Assembly: GCA_964502525.1 (NCBI GenBank)
Contig: CAZCXH010000210.1
Span: 1 to 7,062, forward strand
DNA from: DATLYB01 sp964502525
Lineage (GTDB): Bacteria; Bacteroidota; Bacteroidia; Chitinophagales; CAIOSU01
Direction of reading: 5' to 3'
Length of the DNA stretch: 7,062 nt
In this document: positions 1-6,050 of the stretch, in pieces
Layout of the letters: every line of letters starts with the position of its first letter
How positions within the stretch are numbered: position 1 is the first letter of the stretch
Notes under the pieces: model-generated
Databases searched by the model: none
Told to the model about the DNA's origin: nothing
What the model saw: only the letters and a program-made list of their open reading frames with translations
Translations under genes and position numbers: made by a program

Positions 1-153
1 GTTGAGATTAAAAAAAATATGTTATGAACATGTTGGGGATAAGGCGGGATCAACATTCTTCCGCTATCTTATACATATGTCATAGCTCCCGTGCAAGCAT
101 TTCTTCCGTTTAGTTTATCTCTGAATTGGGGAAGTTATTTTGACAACGTTACA

Positions 154-711
154 TCAGGAATTCAACTGCGCCTCCACTTTTTTCTTTTTCTCCAGCAGGA
201 TGCTCTTCACCGTTTCCTTCCCCATCGGAATGGTGAGCGCGTAAGGTTTCCCGTTTTCGCGGATCATCTTCATCGCTTTCTTCACATCGCTCATCTTCAG
301 TTTTTTCTTTGCAAGAGCGATCATCTTCTCATTTTCATATTTTCCAAAATCCATGTTTTCCAGCACAATGTCAATCACCTGGTCGGTTGTTTCAGGTTTG
401 GTTTTGTCCAGCGCGTTAATGGTATTGATGATTTCGTCCGGCTTCGCCTCGTCAATCACTTTGATGATGTCTTCAATGGTAATGTAAACCCCCTCGGCTT
501 CCAGTTCCTTCAATTTTTTAGGTATGGCATTCACTTTATTGTTGATGGATTGCTTCACAGGAGCAGGTATCACTTGCACGACCGGTATTAATCCTCCTTC
601 TTCATGGATAATTGCCTTCGCCAGCAGGGCAGGCAGGTAATGCCAGGTGATGGCGCTGCCAATTGCAACCAGAAAGACAAGAACCGCTGCGATCTTAAGA
701 GTTTTCGACAT
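154..711 (-). CDS. Hypothetical membrane-anchored, lysine-rich protein
   Basis: I do not recognise this family. The 185-residue product from the ATG at 711 starts with a short basic stretch (MSKTLK) and one hydrophobic segment at about residues 7-26. This suggests an uncleaved N-terminal membrane anchor or a signal peptide. The rest is predicted soluble and mostly helical, rich in Lys, Glu and Ile. It contains two segments that resemble each other loosely (ITIEDIIKVIDEAKPDEI, about 78-95, and TTDQVIDIVLENMDFGKYE, about 108-126) and a very basic tail (EKKKKVEAQ). An upstream in-frame ATG at 774 would add 21 residues before the hydrophobic segment; the inner start gives a more normal N-terminus and is preferred. 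A weak -7-like TAATTTCG lies at 757-750 on the same strand. The gene diverges from the broken adhesin gene at 835. No function is claimed. Confidence 0.7.
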   Translation of the reverse strand: MSKTLKIAAVLVFLVAIGSAITWHYLPALLAKAIIHEEGGLIPVVQVIPAPVKQSINNKVNAIPKKLKELEAEGVYITIEDIIKVIDEAKPDEIINTINALDKTKPETTDQVIDIVLENMDFGKYENEKMIALAKKKLKMSDVKKAMKMIRENGKPYALTIPMGKETVKSILLEKKKKVEAQLNS

Positions 712-834
712 GGTGGTTAAGTTTTTTCGGTACCGGGATTTTGCTGATACGAAATTAAAGCCGATTGGGTACACGGTTGAAACATTTTTATCAGGTGTCC
801 GTACCCATAACCGTTAACCTAAACCTAACCCTTC

Positions 835-1372
835 ATGAATCACCTTCGTTTTTGCAGAACACTGCTTCTGCCCGTCATCGTTTCCATTGTAAATTTTTCA
901 TGATCGTTTGCCGCTGTCCCCTGCGATTCCACCAACCTGTCGGTGGTGGTGGGATATGGCGGTGACAACACCAACTGCCAACTGCCTTGCAACGGTCAGG
1001 TTTATGGCAACGCCTCGGGAGGCACAGCGCCCTACACTTATTCATGGAACAACGGGGCAAATACCCAAAATCAAATCGGTGTGTGCCCGGGATTGTATAT
1101 TCTCTAACCGATGCTGCCGGATGCACCGCCATATCGCAGCATGAGGTGTCCGGAAAAATTCCCGGATTAACCGCAACAGCTCAGGCATTTGACAATCAAA
1201 ATTGTTCTGCCCCCTGCAATGGTTCGGCAACAGTGAACGTCACCGGTGGCAGCGAACCGATTCATTCTTACTTGTGGAGCAATGGCAGCAACTCAATGAA
1301 TCCCTTTGAGTTAGTCCCAATTCAGTGTTCCGTTTTCCTGGAGAATATACGGTCATCTTTTTACATCTATAG
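835..1372 (+). pseudogene. Broken secreted SprB-repeat surface protein (N-terminal remnant)
   Basis: The ATG at 835 opens a good signal peptide (MNHLRFCRTLLLPVIVSIV, then NFS-stop-SFA before AVPCDS). It is interrupted by TGA at 901-903, where Trp would fit. The same frame then reads a SprB-type repeat: CQLPCNG at about 979-999, GGTAPYTYSWNNGA at about 1018-1059, then VCPGLYI, ending at TAA 1105. The repeat resumes in the next frame as LTDAAGCT (about 1104-1127). A second unit follows: CSAPCNGSATVNVTGG at about 1203-1250, then YLWSNGSNSMN to about 1302. Its expected PGEYTV piece appears only in a third frame (1337-1354), closing at TAG 1370. One stop and two frameshifts therefore lie in about 540 bp. 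SprB-repeat proteins of Bacteroidota are usually very large cell-surface adhesins exported by type IX secretion, so only the start of such a gene would remain. Sequencing error is possible but unlikely, because the nearby intact genes are clean. Confidence 0.75.
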
Positions 1373-1490
1373 ACAACCCGATATTGACACCTGATCAGAG
1401 GCACAATTCCAACTCTTCAAGACAAATAGCCTTTTACATCCCTGAGAGAATTGGGCTTCGCTTAACAGCAGGCTTTGTTTTCTGATAACA

Positions 1491-1670
1491 TTAAACTGAG
1501 TATCCCAAGTTGCGCAACATTCTATCATCGTCTCTCCATCCCGGCTTAACCTTTACAAACAGTTCCAGGTAAATTTTTTTTTCGATAAATTTTTCAATAT
1601 CCTTCCTGGCAGCCGTACCTACTTCTTTCAATGCGCTTCCCTTGTTGCCGATCAGGATTGCTTTCTGAGA
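1491..1670 (-). pseudogene. era: 3' fragment of era (KH domain of GTPase Era)
   Basis: The minus strand from about 1670 to the TAA at 1493-1491 encodes 59 residues that read as the C-terminal KH domain of GTPase Era. Visible pieces are SQKAILIGNKGSALKEVGT, with the G-x-x-G loop (IGNKG), then AARKDIEKF, KKIYLELFVKVKPGWRDD and the end RNLGYSV. Era is about 290-300 residues long and binds the 3' end of 16S rRNA during 30S assembly. Here the whole GTPase domain and the start of the KH domain are missing. The open frame continues only to a stop at 1694-1692 through residues that do not look like Era, and it has no ATG start. The fragment itself has no internal stop or frameshift, so the break at about 1670 looks recent. 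It could be a partial duplicate, a recombination scar or an assembly join. Confidence 0.8.
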
Positions 1671-1770
1671 AGAAATGAAATTAAAGCATTTTTAAGCTAA
1701 CGCCAAAATACCGTGTATACCGAAACAAGTCAGGTTTTCGCATAAACGAACTGCAAAACCTTCGGCATTA

Positions 1771-1815
1771 ACCAAGAGTACGTCTCATTCCTTCGGAATT
1801 TCGACTACTCTTGGT
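1771..1815. repeat. 45-nt palindromic hairpin
   Basis: ACCAAGAGTA (1771-1780) pairs perfectly with TACTCTTGGT (1806-1815). Inside, GTC (1782-1784) pairs with GAC (1803-1805), and ATTCC (1787-1791) pairs with GGAAT (1795-1799) around a TTC loop. That is 18 base pairs with small bulges. It lies between the era fragment and the dehydrogenase promoter. There is no T-run directly after it on either strand, so a REP-type repeat fits better than a terminator. Its minus strand shares GTAGTCGAA with the REP-like unit at 5408-5436. Confidence 0.7.
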
Positions 1816-1864
1816 ATATTAATTGATGGTATAAATACACTCCGGTCAAAGCAAGCATTTGGTC

Positions 1865-1872
1865 TATCTTTG
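1865..1872 (+). promoter_or_regulatory. Probable Bacteroidota -7 promoter element
   Basis: TATCTTTG matches the Bacteroidota -7 consensus TAnnTTTG and ends 21 bp before the ATG at 1894. No convincing -33 TTTG box is seen at the usual distance. The overlapping TTG at 1870 could extend the dehydrogenase frame by eight codons, but it would then fall inside the promoter, which supports the ATG at 1894. Confidence 0.45.
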
Positions 1873-1893
1873 AAACAGTCAGAAACTCCCAGA

Positions 1894-2589
1894 ATGGAAT
1901 TAATAAATAAAACCGCTATTGTAACAGGCGCCAGCAAAGGAATCGGGAAAGCTGCGGTGATTGCCTTGCTTGGCAAAGGAGTTAAAGTGGCGGGCTGGAG
2001 CAGAACAAACCCGGGCATCAGGCATCCGGCATTCGAATTCATCAAAGCTGACGTAGGGAAAATGGACCAGGTTGAATCTGCCTTCGGGCAAAGCTTGGTA
2101 TTCCTTGGCGGGCAGGTTCACATCCTGTTAAACAATGCCGGCTTGGGTATTTTCGGAAAGATGGATGAAATCTCTCCTGACGACTGGCATATGATGTTCG
2201 CCACAAATGTTCATGGAATTTTCTATTGTTCGCGAAAAACGATTCCATTCATGAAGCGGCAACAGTTTGGTCATATCATCAATGTTGCTTCCATAGCAGG
2301 GCTGACGGGCATTGACGAGGCAACCGGATACTGCGCCACAAAATTCGCGGTGAGGGGCATTTCTCAATCCTTGTTCAAAGAAGTTCGGAAAAGCAACATC
2401 AAAGTAACGTGCATCTGCCCCGGATCGGTGAATACTGCGTTCTTTAACGAGGTGCAGGGCATCACCGCCAACGAAACAATGCTTCATCCGAAAGATATAG
2501 CCGATGCCATCGTCCACATCCTTGAAACACCTGATAATTATCTGACCGTGGAAGTGGAACTGCGGCCGATGAATGTGAGGTATAGCTGA
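1894..2589 (+). CDS. Short-chain dehydrogenase/reductase (SDR)
   Basis: This is a classical SDR of 231 residues, a normal length for the family, probably a cytosolic NAD(P)H-dependent oxidoreductase. The Rossmann cofactor motif TGASKGIG is at 11-18, followed by NNAG at 80-83. The catalytic tetrad is complete: Asn105 (ATNVHG), Ser133 (VASIAG), Tyr146 and Lys150 (YCATK). PGSVNT at 176-181 is the usual post-strand loop. Arg37 after the second beta strand (GWSRT) would favour NADP(H), which is inference. The substrate cannot be told; 3-oxoacyl-ACP reductase-like and general SDR annotations are both possible. The ATG at 1894 was chosen over an upstream TTG because a TATCTTTG promoter element overlaps the TTG. 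pdhB follows 27 bp downstream in the same direction, so co-transcription is possible, but no functional link is evident. Confidence 0.9.
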   Translation: MELINKTAIVTGASKGIGKAAVIALLGKGVKVAGWSRTNPGIRHPAFEFIKADVGKMDQVESAFGQSLVFLGGQVHILLNNAGLGIFGKMDEISPDDWHMMFATNVHGIFYCSRKTIPFMKRQQFGHIINVASIAGLTGIDEATGYCATKFAVRGISQSLFKEVRKSNIKVTCICPGSVNTAFFNEVQGITANETMLHPKDIADAIVHILETPDNYLTVEVELRPMNVRYS

Positions 2590-2595
2590 TTGAAT

Positions 2596-2603
2596 TATCT
2601 TTA
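2596..2603 (+). promoter_or_regulatory. Weak -7-like element before pdhB
   Basis: TATCTTTA, one base off TAnnTTTG, lies 13 bp before the pdhB ATG at 2617 in an A-rich leader. It would give pdhB its own very short leader. The spacing to the dehydrogenase stop (27 bp) equally allows read-through. Confidence 0.25.
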
Positions 2604-2616
2604 AAAAAAAATTTCA

Positions 2617-3597
2617 ATGAGAGAAATTCGTTTTCGGGAAGCGTTGCGGGAGGCGATGTCTGAAGAAATGAGGCGGGACAAGAATGTTTTTTTGATGGGC
2701 GAAGAGGTAGCGGAATATAATGGCGCCTACAAGGTGAGCGAAGGCATGCTGGCTGAGTTTGGCGGCAGACGGGTGCTTGACACTCCGATAACTGAATTGG
2801 GATTTACGGGGCTGGGAGTGGGCGCAGCGATGAACGGCCTGCGCCCCATTGTGGAATTCATGACATGGAATTTTGCCATACTTGCTTTTGATGCCATCAT
2901 CAATTCCGCGGCAAAGATTCATTCGATGTCGGCAGGACAGTTCAACGTGCCGATCGTTTTCCGCGGACCGTCCGGCTCAGCGGGACAGTTGGGCGCGCAG
3001 CACTCGCAATCATTTGAAAGCTGGCTGGCGAATTGTCCGGGGCTGAAAGTTATCTCTGTCTCAAATCCTAAGGATGCAAAGGGACTGCTGAAGTCAGCTA
3101 TCCGCGATGATGACCCGGTTGTTTTTATGGAATCAGAACTGCTGTATTCCGATAAAGGAGAAGTGCCGGAGGATGAATACATCATTCCTATCGGAAAAGC
3201 CGAGGTGAAGCGGGAAGGAAAAGATGTTACAATTATCACATTCAACAAGATGGTGAAGGTAGTCATGAAAGCGGCTGAGGAACTGGAGAAAGAAAACATT
3301 CGTGCGGAGGTGATTGACCTGCGCACCATTCGTCCATTGGACCTTGAAACAATTGTTCAATCTGTGAAAAAAACCAACCGGTGCGTTATCGTGGAGGAAT
3401 CATGGCCTCTTGCTTCCATTTCATCTGAAATCACTTACCAGATACAGAAGGAAGCATTTGACTATCTGGATGCCCCGGTCAGCCGCGTAATGGGGGCTGA
3501 TTCGTCAATGAACTACGCCCCCGCATTAGTGGAAGCTTTCCTGCCAAATCCTGAGAAAACCATTCAGGCGGTGAAGTCGGTGATGTATTTGAATTAG
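2617..3597 (+). CDS. pdhB: Pyruvate dehydrogenase E1 component, beta subunit
   Basis: The 326-residue product is full length for the beta chain of an alpha2beta2 2-oxo acid dehydrogenase E1. With the alpha chain it uses thiamine diphosphate to decarboxylate pyruvate and pass the acetyl group to E2 lipoate, feeding acetyl-CoA synthesis. Visible family segments are FLMGEEVAEYNGAYKVSEG (25-43), DTPITELGFTGLGVGAAM (55-72; Glu60 matches the Glu that contacts the ThDP aminopyrimidine) and RPIVEFMTWNF (76-86). They continue with VPIVFRGPSG...QHSQ (111-131), PGLKVISVSNPKDAKGLLK (141-159) and the C-terminal transketolase domain with RTIRPLD (236-242) and VEESWP (259-264). The EYNGAYKVSEG and FRGPSG wording fits pyruvate better than branched-chain E1. 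No E1-alpha, E2 or E3 gene is in the window; a stand-alone pdhB is plausible in Bacteroidota. It converges on pyrB. Confidence 0.93.
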   Translation: MREIRFREALREAMSEEMRRDKNVFLMGEEVAEYNGAYKVSEGMLAEFGGRRVLDTPITELGFTGLGVGAAMNGLRPIVEFMTWNFAILAFDAIINSAAKIHSMSAGQFNVPIVFRGPSGSAGQLGAQHSQSFESWLANCPGLKVISVSNPKDAKGLLKSAIRDDDPVVFMESELLYSDKGEVPEDEYIIPIGKAEVKREGKDVTIITFNKMVKVVMKAAEELEKENIRAEVIDLRTIRPLDLETIVQSVKKTNRCVIVEESWPLASISSEITYQIQKEAFDYLDAPVSRVMGADSSMNYAPALVEAFLPNPEKTIQAVKSVMYLN

Positions 3598-3610
3598 CTG
3601 AACGGATTTT

Positions 3611-3653
3611 TGCGATGAATATTGAAATAATTTAATTTTTAGCTCGCATCGCA
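3611..3653. terminator. Possible weak terminator between convergent genes
   Basis: TGCGATG (3611-3617) and CATCGCA (3647-3653) form a 7-bp inverted repeat around a 29-nt AT-rich interior that includes a TTTAATTTTT run. It sits 14 bp after the pdhB stop, in the 127-bp gap to the pyrB end. The loop is long and there is no T-run after the stem, so the call is tentative. Nothing else was found in the gap. Confidence 0.25.
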
Positions 3654-3724
3654 TTAACTCACCACCGAAACATGCTTCAAAGCCCGGTGTGGAGGATTTA
3701 GGTTTGTTGTCGCCTTTCCTACCC

Positions 3725-4666
3725 CTACTCTTCACTGATCTTCCCGGCCAGCAGGTAAAGCACAGCCATCCTCACGGCCACGCCATTCTCCACCTGACCG
3801 AGGATAATGGATCGGCTGGGGTCATCCGCAACATCAGATGATAGTTCAATGCCCCGATTGATCGGTCCAGGGTGCATGATGACGATGTCTTTGTTAAGGC
3901 TGTCAAGCAACTCTTTATTAATTCCGTAATAAATGGCGTATTCCCGCAGCGAGGGAAAATATTGGCTCTTCTGGCGCTCCAACTGGATGCGCAGCACGTT
4001 GGCGACATCACACCACTGCAGCGCCTCTTTTACATTATAAGAAACCTTAACGCCCAACTCCCCAATGTGCACAGGTATCAAGGTGGGCGGGCCGCACACC
4101 ATCACCTCAGCGCCAAGTTTATGCAGACAAAAGATGTTTGACAACGCCACGCGGGAATGCATGATGTCGCCAAAGATGCATACGCGCAGCCCTTTGAAGT
4201 CTTTCAGCTTCAGCCGTTCGCGGATCGAGTAGGCATCCAGCAATGCCTGCGTGGGATGCTCGTGGGTGCCATCTCCCGCATTGATGATTTGCGCATTCAC
4301 ATGCTTTGACAGAAACACAGGTGCGCCCGCGCTCGCATGACGCATCACCACCATGTCAACCTTCATGGCGAGAATGTTGTTCACCGTATCAATGAGCGTT
4401 TCGCCTTTTTTCACGGATGATTGCGCTGCCGAAAAGTTGATAATATCGGCAGACAGCCGTTTTTCCGCCAGCTCAAATGAGATACGGGTACGCGTTGAAC
4501 TCTCAAAAAAGATATTAGCGATGGTGATGTCGCGGAGGGATGGCACTTTTTTAATCGGGCGGCTGATAACTTCCTTGAAACGATCTGCTGTGGAAAGAAT
4601 GAGGTCAATGTCTTCTCGGGTGATATAGCTGATTCCCAACAGGTGTCTGACACTGAGCGCGCTCAT
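3725..4666 (-). CDS. pyrB: Aspartate carbamoyltransferase catalytic subunit
   Basis: This enzyme joins carbamoyl phosphate and L-aspartate to N-carbamoyl-L-aspartate, the first committed step of de novo pyrimidine synthesis. The 313-residue length is normal. Carbamoyl-phosphate-binding motif FFESSTRTRISFE is at 53-65 (Ser-Thr-Arg-Thr-Arg 57-61). KGET is at 87-90 (loop from the neighbouring subunit), MRH at 108-110, HPTQALLDAYS at 137-147, LRIQLER at 225-231, HPGPINRG at 265-272 and VENGVAVRMAVLY at 292-304. No active-site residue appears lost. It is the second gene after pyrR, with an 85-bp spacer holding two sets of 8-bp tandem repeats directly before the start. No pyrI regulatory-chain gene is next to it. 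The start (MSALSVRHLLGI) fits the usual N-terminus of the family. Confidence 0.96.
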   Translation of the reverse strand: MSALSVRHLLGISYITREDIDLILSTADRFKEVISRPIKKVPSLRDITIANIFFESSTRTRISFELAEKRLSADIINFSAAQSSVKKGETLIDTVNNILAMKVDMVVMRHASAGAPVFLSKHVNAQIINAGDGTHEHPTQALLDAYSIRERLKLKDFKGLRVCIFGDIMHSRVALSNIFCLHKLGAEVMVCGPPTLIPVHIGELGVKVSYNVKEALQWCDVANVLRIQLERQKSQYFPSLREYAIYYGINKELLDSLNKDIVIMHPGPINRGIELSSDVADDPSRSIILGQVENGVAVRMAVLYLLAGKISEE

Positions 4667-4671
4667 TTCCA

Positions 4672-4695
4672 GGTTAATTGGTTAATTGGTTTATT
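4672..4695. repeat. 8-bp tandem repeat, three copies, in pyrB leader
   Basis: GGTTAATT, GGTTAATT and GGTTTATT follow one another without gaps; the third copy has one change. On the pyrB strand this reads AATAAACC and two AATTAACC units ending 5 bp before the ATG at 4666. A GGTTAACC palindrome lies next to it at 4704-4711. Confidence 0.8.
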
Positions 4696-4724
4696 TGTAA
4701 ATAGGTTAACCGTCTGTCCGTTTA

Positions 4725-4748
4725 TTATCGAATTATCGAATCACCGAA
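4725..4748. repeat. Second 8-bp tandem repeat, three copies, after pyrR
   Basis: TTATCGAA, TTATCGAA and TCACCGAA are contiguous; the third copy has two changes. The array ends 3 bp from the pyrR stop codon (4754-4752). It is a different unit from the array at 4672-4695 but has the same length and copy number. Confidence 0.8.
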
Positions 4749-4751
4749 TTT

Positions 4752-5297
4752 TCAGTCCTTCTTTGGCAATATCACCACTTTATCTTCTCCGTCAATCTCT
4801 TTCCAATCCACCTTCACATGCTCCGATTCTATGGCGTCAATTGTTTTACCCACATAGGTAGGCTGGATGGGCATCTCGCGGCTCAGCCGCCTGTCAATCA
4901 GCACCAGCAACTCAACCTTTGATGGTCGCCCGTAATCGAGCAGCGCATCAAAAGCTGCTCTTACGGTTCTTGCAGTATAGAGCACGTCATCAATCAGCAC
5001 TACATTCCTGCCTTCAATGGAAAAATCTATTGTTGTATCCTTGGCTGTATGCACCTTTTCGCCTCTTCGAAAATCATCGCGGTAAAAAGTGATGTCCAAA
5101 ATGCCGGATTTTAGCTTCGTGTCTTTTTGTATCTGATTCAGCCTTTCAAATATCCGGTTTGAAAATGGAACACCTCTCGGTTGGATGCCTATAAGCACCG
5201 TGTTGGCGAAGTCCTTATGGTTTTCAATCAACTGATAGCAAAGCCGGTCAATGGTGAGCGAAAACTTCTTGCTATCGAGGATGACCCGTGCCGGCAT
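4752..5297 (-). CDS. pyrR: PyrR, pyrimidine operon regulator / uracil phosphoribosyltransferase
   Basis: The 181-residue product is a type I phosphoribosyltransferase. PyrR proteins make UMP from uracil and PRPP weakly, and in Gram-positive bacteria they bind pyr mRNA to control attenuation. The PRPP loop is VVLIDDVLYTARTVRAA at 99-115, where the common TGR reads TAR. Other PyrR hallmarks are IGIQPRGVPF (36-45), DITFYRDDF (68-76) and LIDRRLSREMPIQPTYVGK (133-151). The PIQP-YVGK segment is what separates PyrR from hypoxanthine or adenine phosphoribosyltransferases. It is first in an operon with pyrB. A TATATTTG -7 element at 5320-5313 implies a leader of only about 10-15 nt, too short for a PyrR-type attenuator. 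RNA-binding control of this operon is therefore not supported by the sequence. Confidence 0.92.
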   Translation of the reverse strand: MPARVILDSKKFSLTIDRLCYQLIENHKDFANTVLIGIQPRGVPFSNRIFERLNQIQKDTKLKSGILDITFYRDDFRRGEKVHTAKDTTIDFSIEGRNVVLIDDVLYTARTVRAAFDALLDYGRPSKVELLVLIDRRLSREMPIQPTYVGKTIDAIESEHVKVDWKEIDGEDKVVILPKKD

Positions 5298-5312
5298 TTA
5301 GAATTTAGTTGG

Positions 5313-5320
5313 CAAATATA
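5313..5320 (-). promoter_or_regulatory. Probable -7 promoter element of pyrR-pyrB
   Basis: On the minus strand TATATTTG matches TAnnTTTG and ends 15 bp before the pyrR ATG at 5297. No clear -33 TTTG is seen. Its position leaves the upstream 138-bp repeat element outside the transcript. Confidence 0.5.
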
Positions 5321-5407
5321 ATAAGTGCGCAATGAAGTAAGAAGAACCGTGAACTATTGGGTGTACGACAAACTTTCGCTTCGCTCTGGAAGCCGGAAGG
5401 GCAAGCC

Positions 5408-5436
5408 GTCACCCTGAGCGTAGTCGAAGGGTGATG
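5408..5436 (+). repeat. REP-like palindromic unit, copy A
   Basis: The unit begins GTCACCCTGAGCG and ends GTCGAAGGGTGATG. TCACCCT (5409-5415) pairs with AGGGTGA (5428-5434). Sequences of the type CCCTGAGCGnAGTCGAAGGG are, from general knowledge, frequent intergenic repeats in Bacteroidota genomes. It is matched in inverted orientation by copy B at 5444-5471. Confidence 0.65.
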
Positions 5437-5443
5437 TTGGCTC

Positions 5444-5471
5444 CACCATCCTTCGATAATCTCTGGATGAC
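5444..5471 (-). repeat. REP-like palindromic unit, copy B (inverted)
   Basis: Read on the minus strand it begins GTCATCCAGAGATTA and ends TCGAAGGATGGTG. Aligned with copy A it agrees at about 22 of 29 columns with one gap. Its own arms (CATCC and GGATG) still pair, so sequence has drifted while base pairing is kept. Confidence 0.6.
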
Positions 5472-5548
5472 TTCTGCGAAAGTTTGTCGTACGCCCTGAA
5501 TTATTTGCTTACAACATGCAAATCTTGTTCACGAGGAAAATGCTGCAA

Positions 5549-5959
5549 TCAACCTGTAATCTGCATCATCACGCTCTGCATGTCCAACACTCCCCAATGC
5601 TCGACAAATTTCCCGTCACGGAGGCGAATGACATCAATTACATCCATCACCACTTTTTTGTTAGTAGCCGGAACTCCGAGAAATTCTCCCTTGTGCGTGG
5701 CAAGAAATGATTTCCGTGTAGTCACTTTATCGCCTTCTGCAACCTGGTCGTGAATCACGACCTTCAAATCGGGAAATGCCGGCTTTATAAAATGATTGAA
5801 AAAATACACCACTCCTTCGGGTCCTTTGGGTGCACCGGCTGGGGCGGTTTGGTTGATGAAGTCGGGAGCAAATATCTCATTGAAAGTGTTCATGTTTCCA
5901 CCTTCGATGAACTCTTTGTTCACCCGTTTCACGATGGCTTTGTTTTGTTCGGCTGTCAT
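5549..5959 (-). CDS. SnoaL-like ester cyclase family protein (NTF2-like fold)
   Basis: The 136-residue product has the length and pattern of the SnoaL-like / 'ester cyclase' branch of the NTF2-like superfamily. It shows an N-terminal helix pair (NKAIVKRVNKEFIEGGNMNT), the FAPDFINQTAP segment (30-40), GPEGVVYFFNHFIKPAFPDL (46-65), EGDKVTTRKSF (75-85) and the C-terminal signature RDGKFVEHWGVLDM (114-127). His121 and Asp126 lie where SnoaL-type cyclases carry acid/base residues. Many members in ordinary bacteria have no proven substrate, so no polyketide role is inferred and none is suggested by the neighbours. A CATCTTTG, one base off the -7 consensus, lies at 6002-5995. The gene follows the truncated araC by 91 bp in the same direction. 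Confidence 0.85.
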   Translation of the reverse strand: MTAEQNKAIVKRVNKEFIEGGNMNTFNEIFAPDFINQTAPAGAPKGPEGVVYFFNHFIKPAFPDLKVVIHDQVAEGDKVTTRKSFLATHKGEFLGVPATNKKVVMDVIDVIRLRDGKFVEHWGVLDMQSVMMQITG

Positions 5960-6027
5960 GTTTTTGAATTTTAGGTTGCGAAATAATTACACAACAAAGA
6001 TGGGATGGCATGCACGTTAAGACGTTG

Positions 6028-6050
6028 TGCAAATACGACTTTGTATTGCA
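6028..6050 (-). terminator. Possible hairpin after the araC fragment
   Basis: TGCAAATAC (6028-6036) pairs with GTATTGCA (6043-6050) with one bulged A and a 6-nt loop, giving 8 bp. It directly abuts the araC stop codon (6053-6051). There is no T-run after it on the minus strand, so termination is only a suggestion. Confidence 0.25.

Larger units (their letters stand above)
5359..5496. mobile_element. MITE-like non-coding element with 21-bp terminal inverted repeats
   Basis: The 21 bases at 5359-5379 (starting GGGTGTACGACAAAC) are the reverse complement of 5476-5496 with one mismatch (T versus C at position 4). The element is 138 bp and has no convincing gene. It is flanked by TGAACTATT (5350-5358) and TGAATTATT (5497-5505), an 8-of-9 direct repeat that looks like a target-site duplication. 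The interior holds two inverted copies of a REP-like unit. By structure it is a miniature inverted-repeat transposable element, or a palindromic intergenic repeat, needing a transposase from elsewhere. It sits between the ester cyclase end and the pyrR promoter. Confidence 0.75.

Noticed and set aside
63..86. GCTAT / ATAGC around an ACATATGT palindrome near the window start.
   Set aside because: Only five paired bases in the outer arms; no clear role as terminator or operator. Otherwise nothing is recognised in 1-153.
91..591. Long plus-strand open frame of 166 codons.
   Set aside because: It is antisense to the gene at 154-711, has a low-complexity Phe/His/Leu-rich product and no recognisable motif.
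812..832. GTTAACCTAAACCTAACCC, a telomere-like string before the broken adhesin gene.
   Set aside because: Only about two imperfect copies, in a short leader; no further array or hairpin, so chance is likely.
901..903. TGA in the signal peptide could mean TGA is read as Trp in this organism.
   Set aside because: The same gene also has frameshifts, and intact genes here (dehydrogenase, pyrR, ester cyclase, tnpA) end at TGA at normal family lengths.
1373..1490. Open plus-strand frame through the gap between the two gene remnants.
   Set aside because: Short, no start codon, no recognisable motif; it gives no support for a third gene fragment.
1732..1761. AGGTTTT / AAAACCT inverted repeat in the gap before the dehydrogenase.
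   Set aside because: Seven base pairs with a 16-nt loop, no T-run and no conserved context; expected by chance in AT-rich DNA.
5456..5471. Minus-strand ATCCAGAGATT upstream of pyrR resembles the PyrR-binding loop of Gram-positive pyr attenuators.
   Set aside because: It belongs to REP copy B, which aligns with copy A over the same bases. The likely pyrR promoter (5320-5313) lies downstream of it, so it would not be in the pyr transcript. No terminator/antiterminator pair was found.
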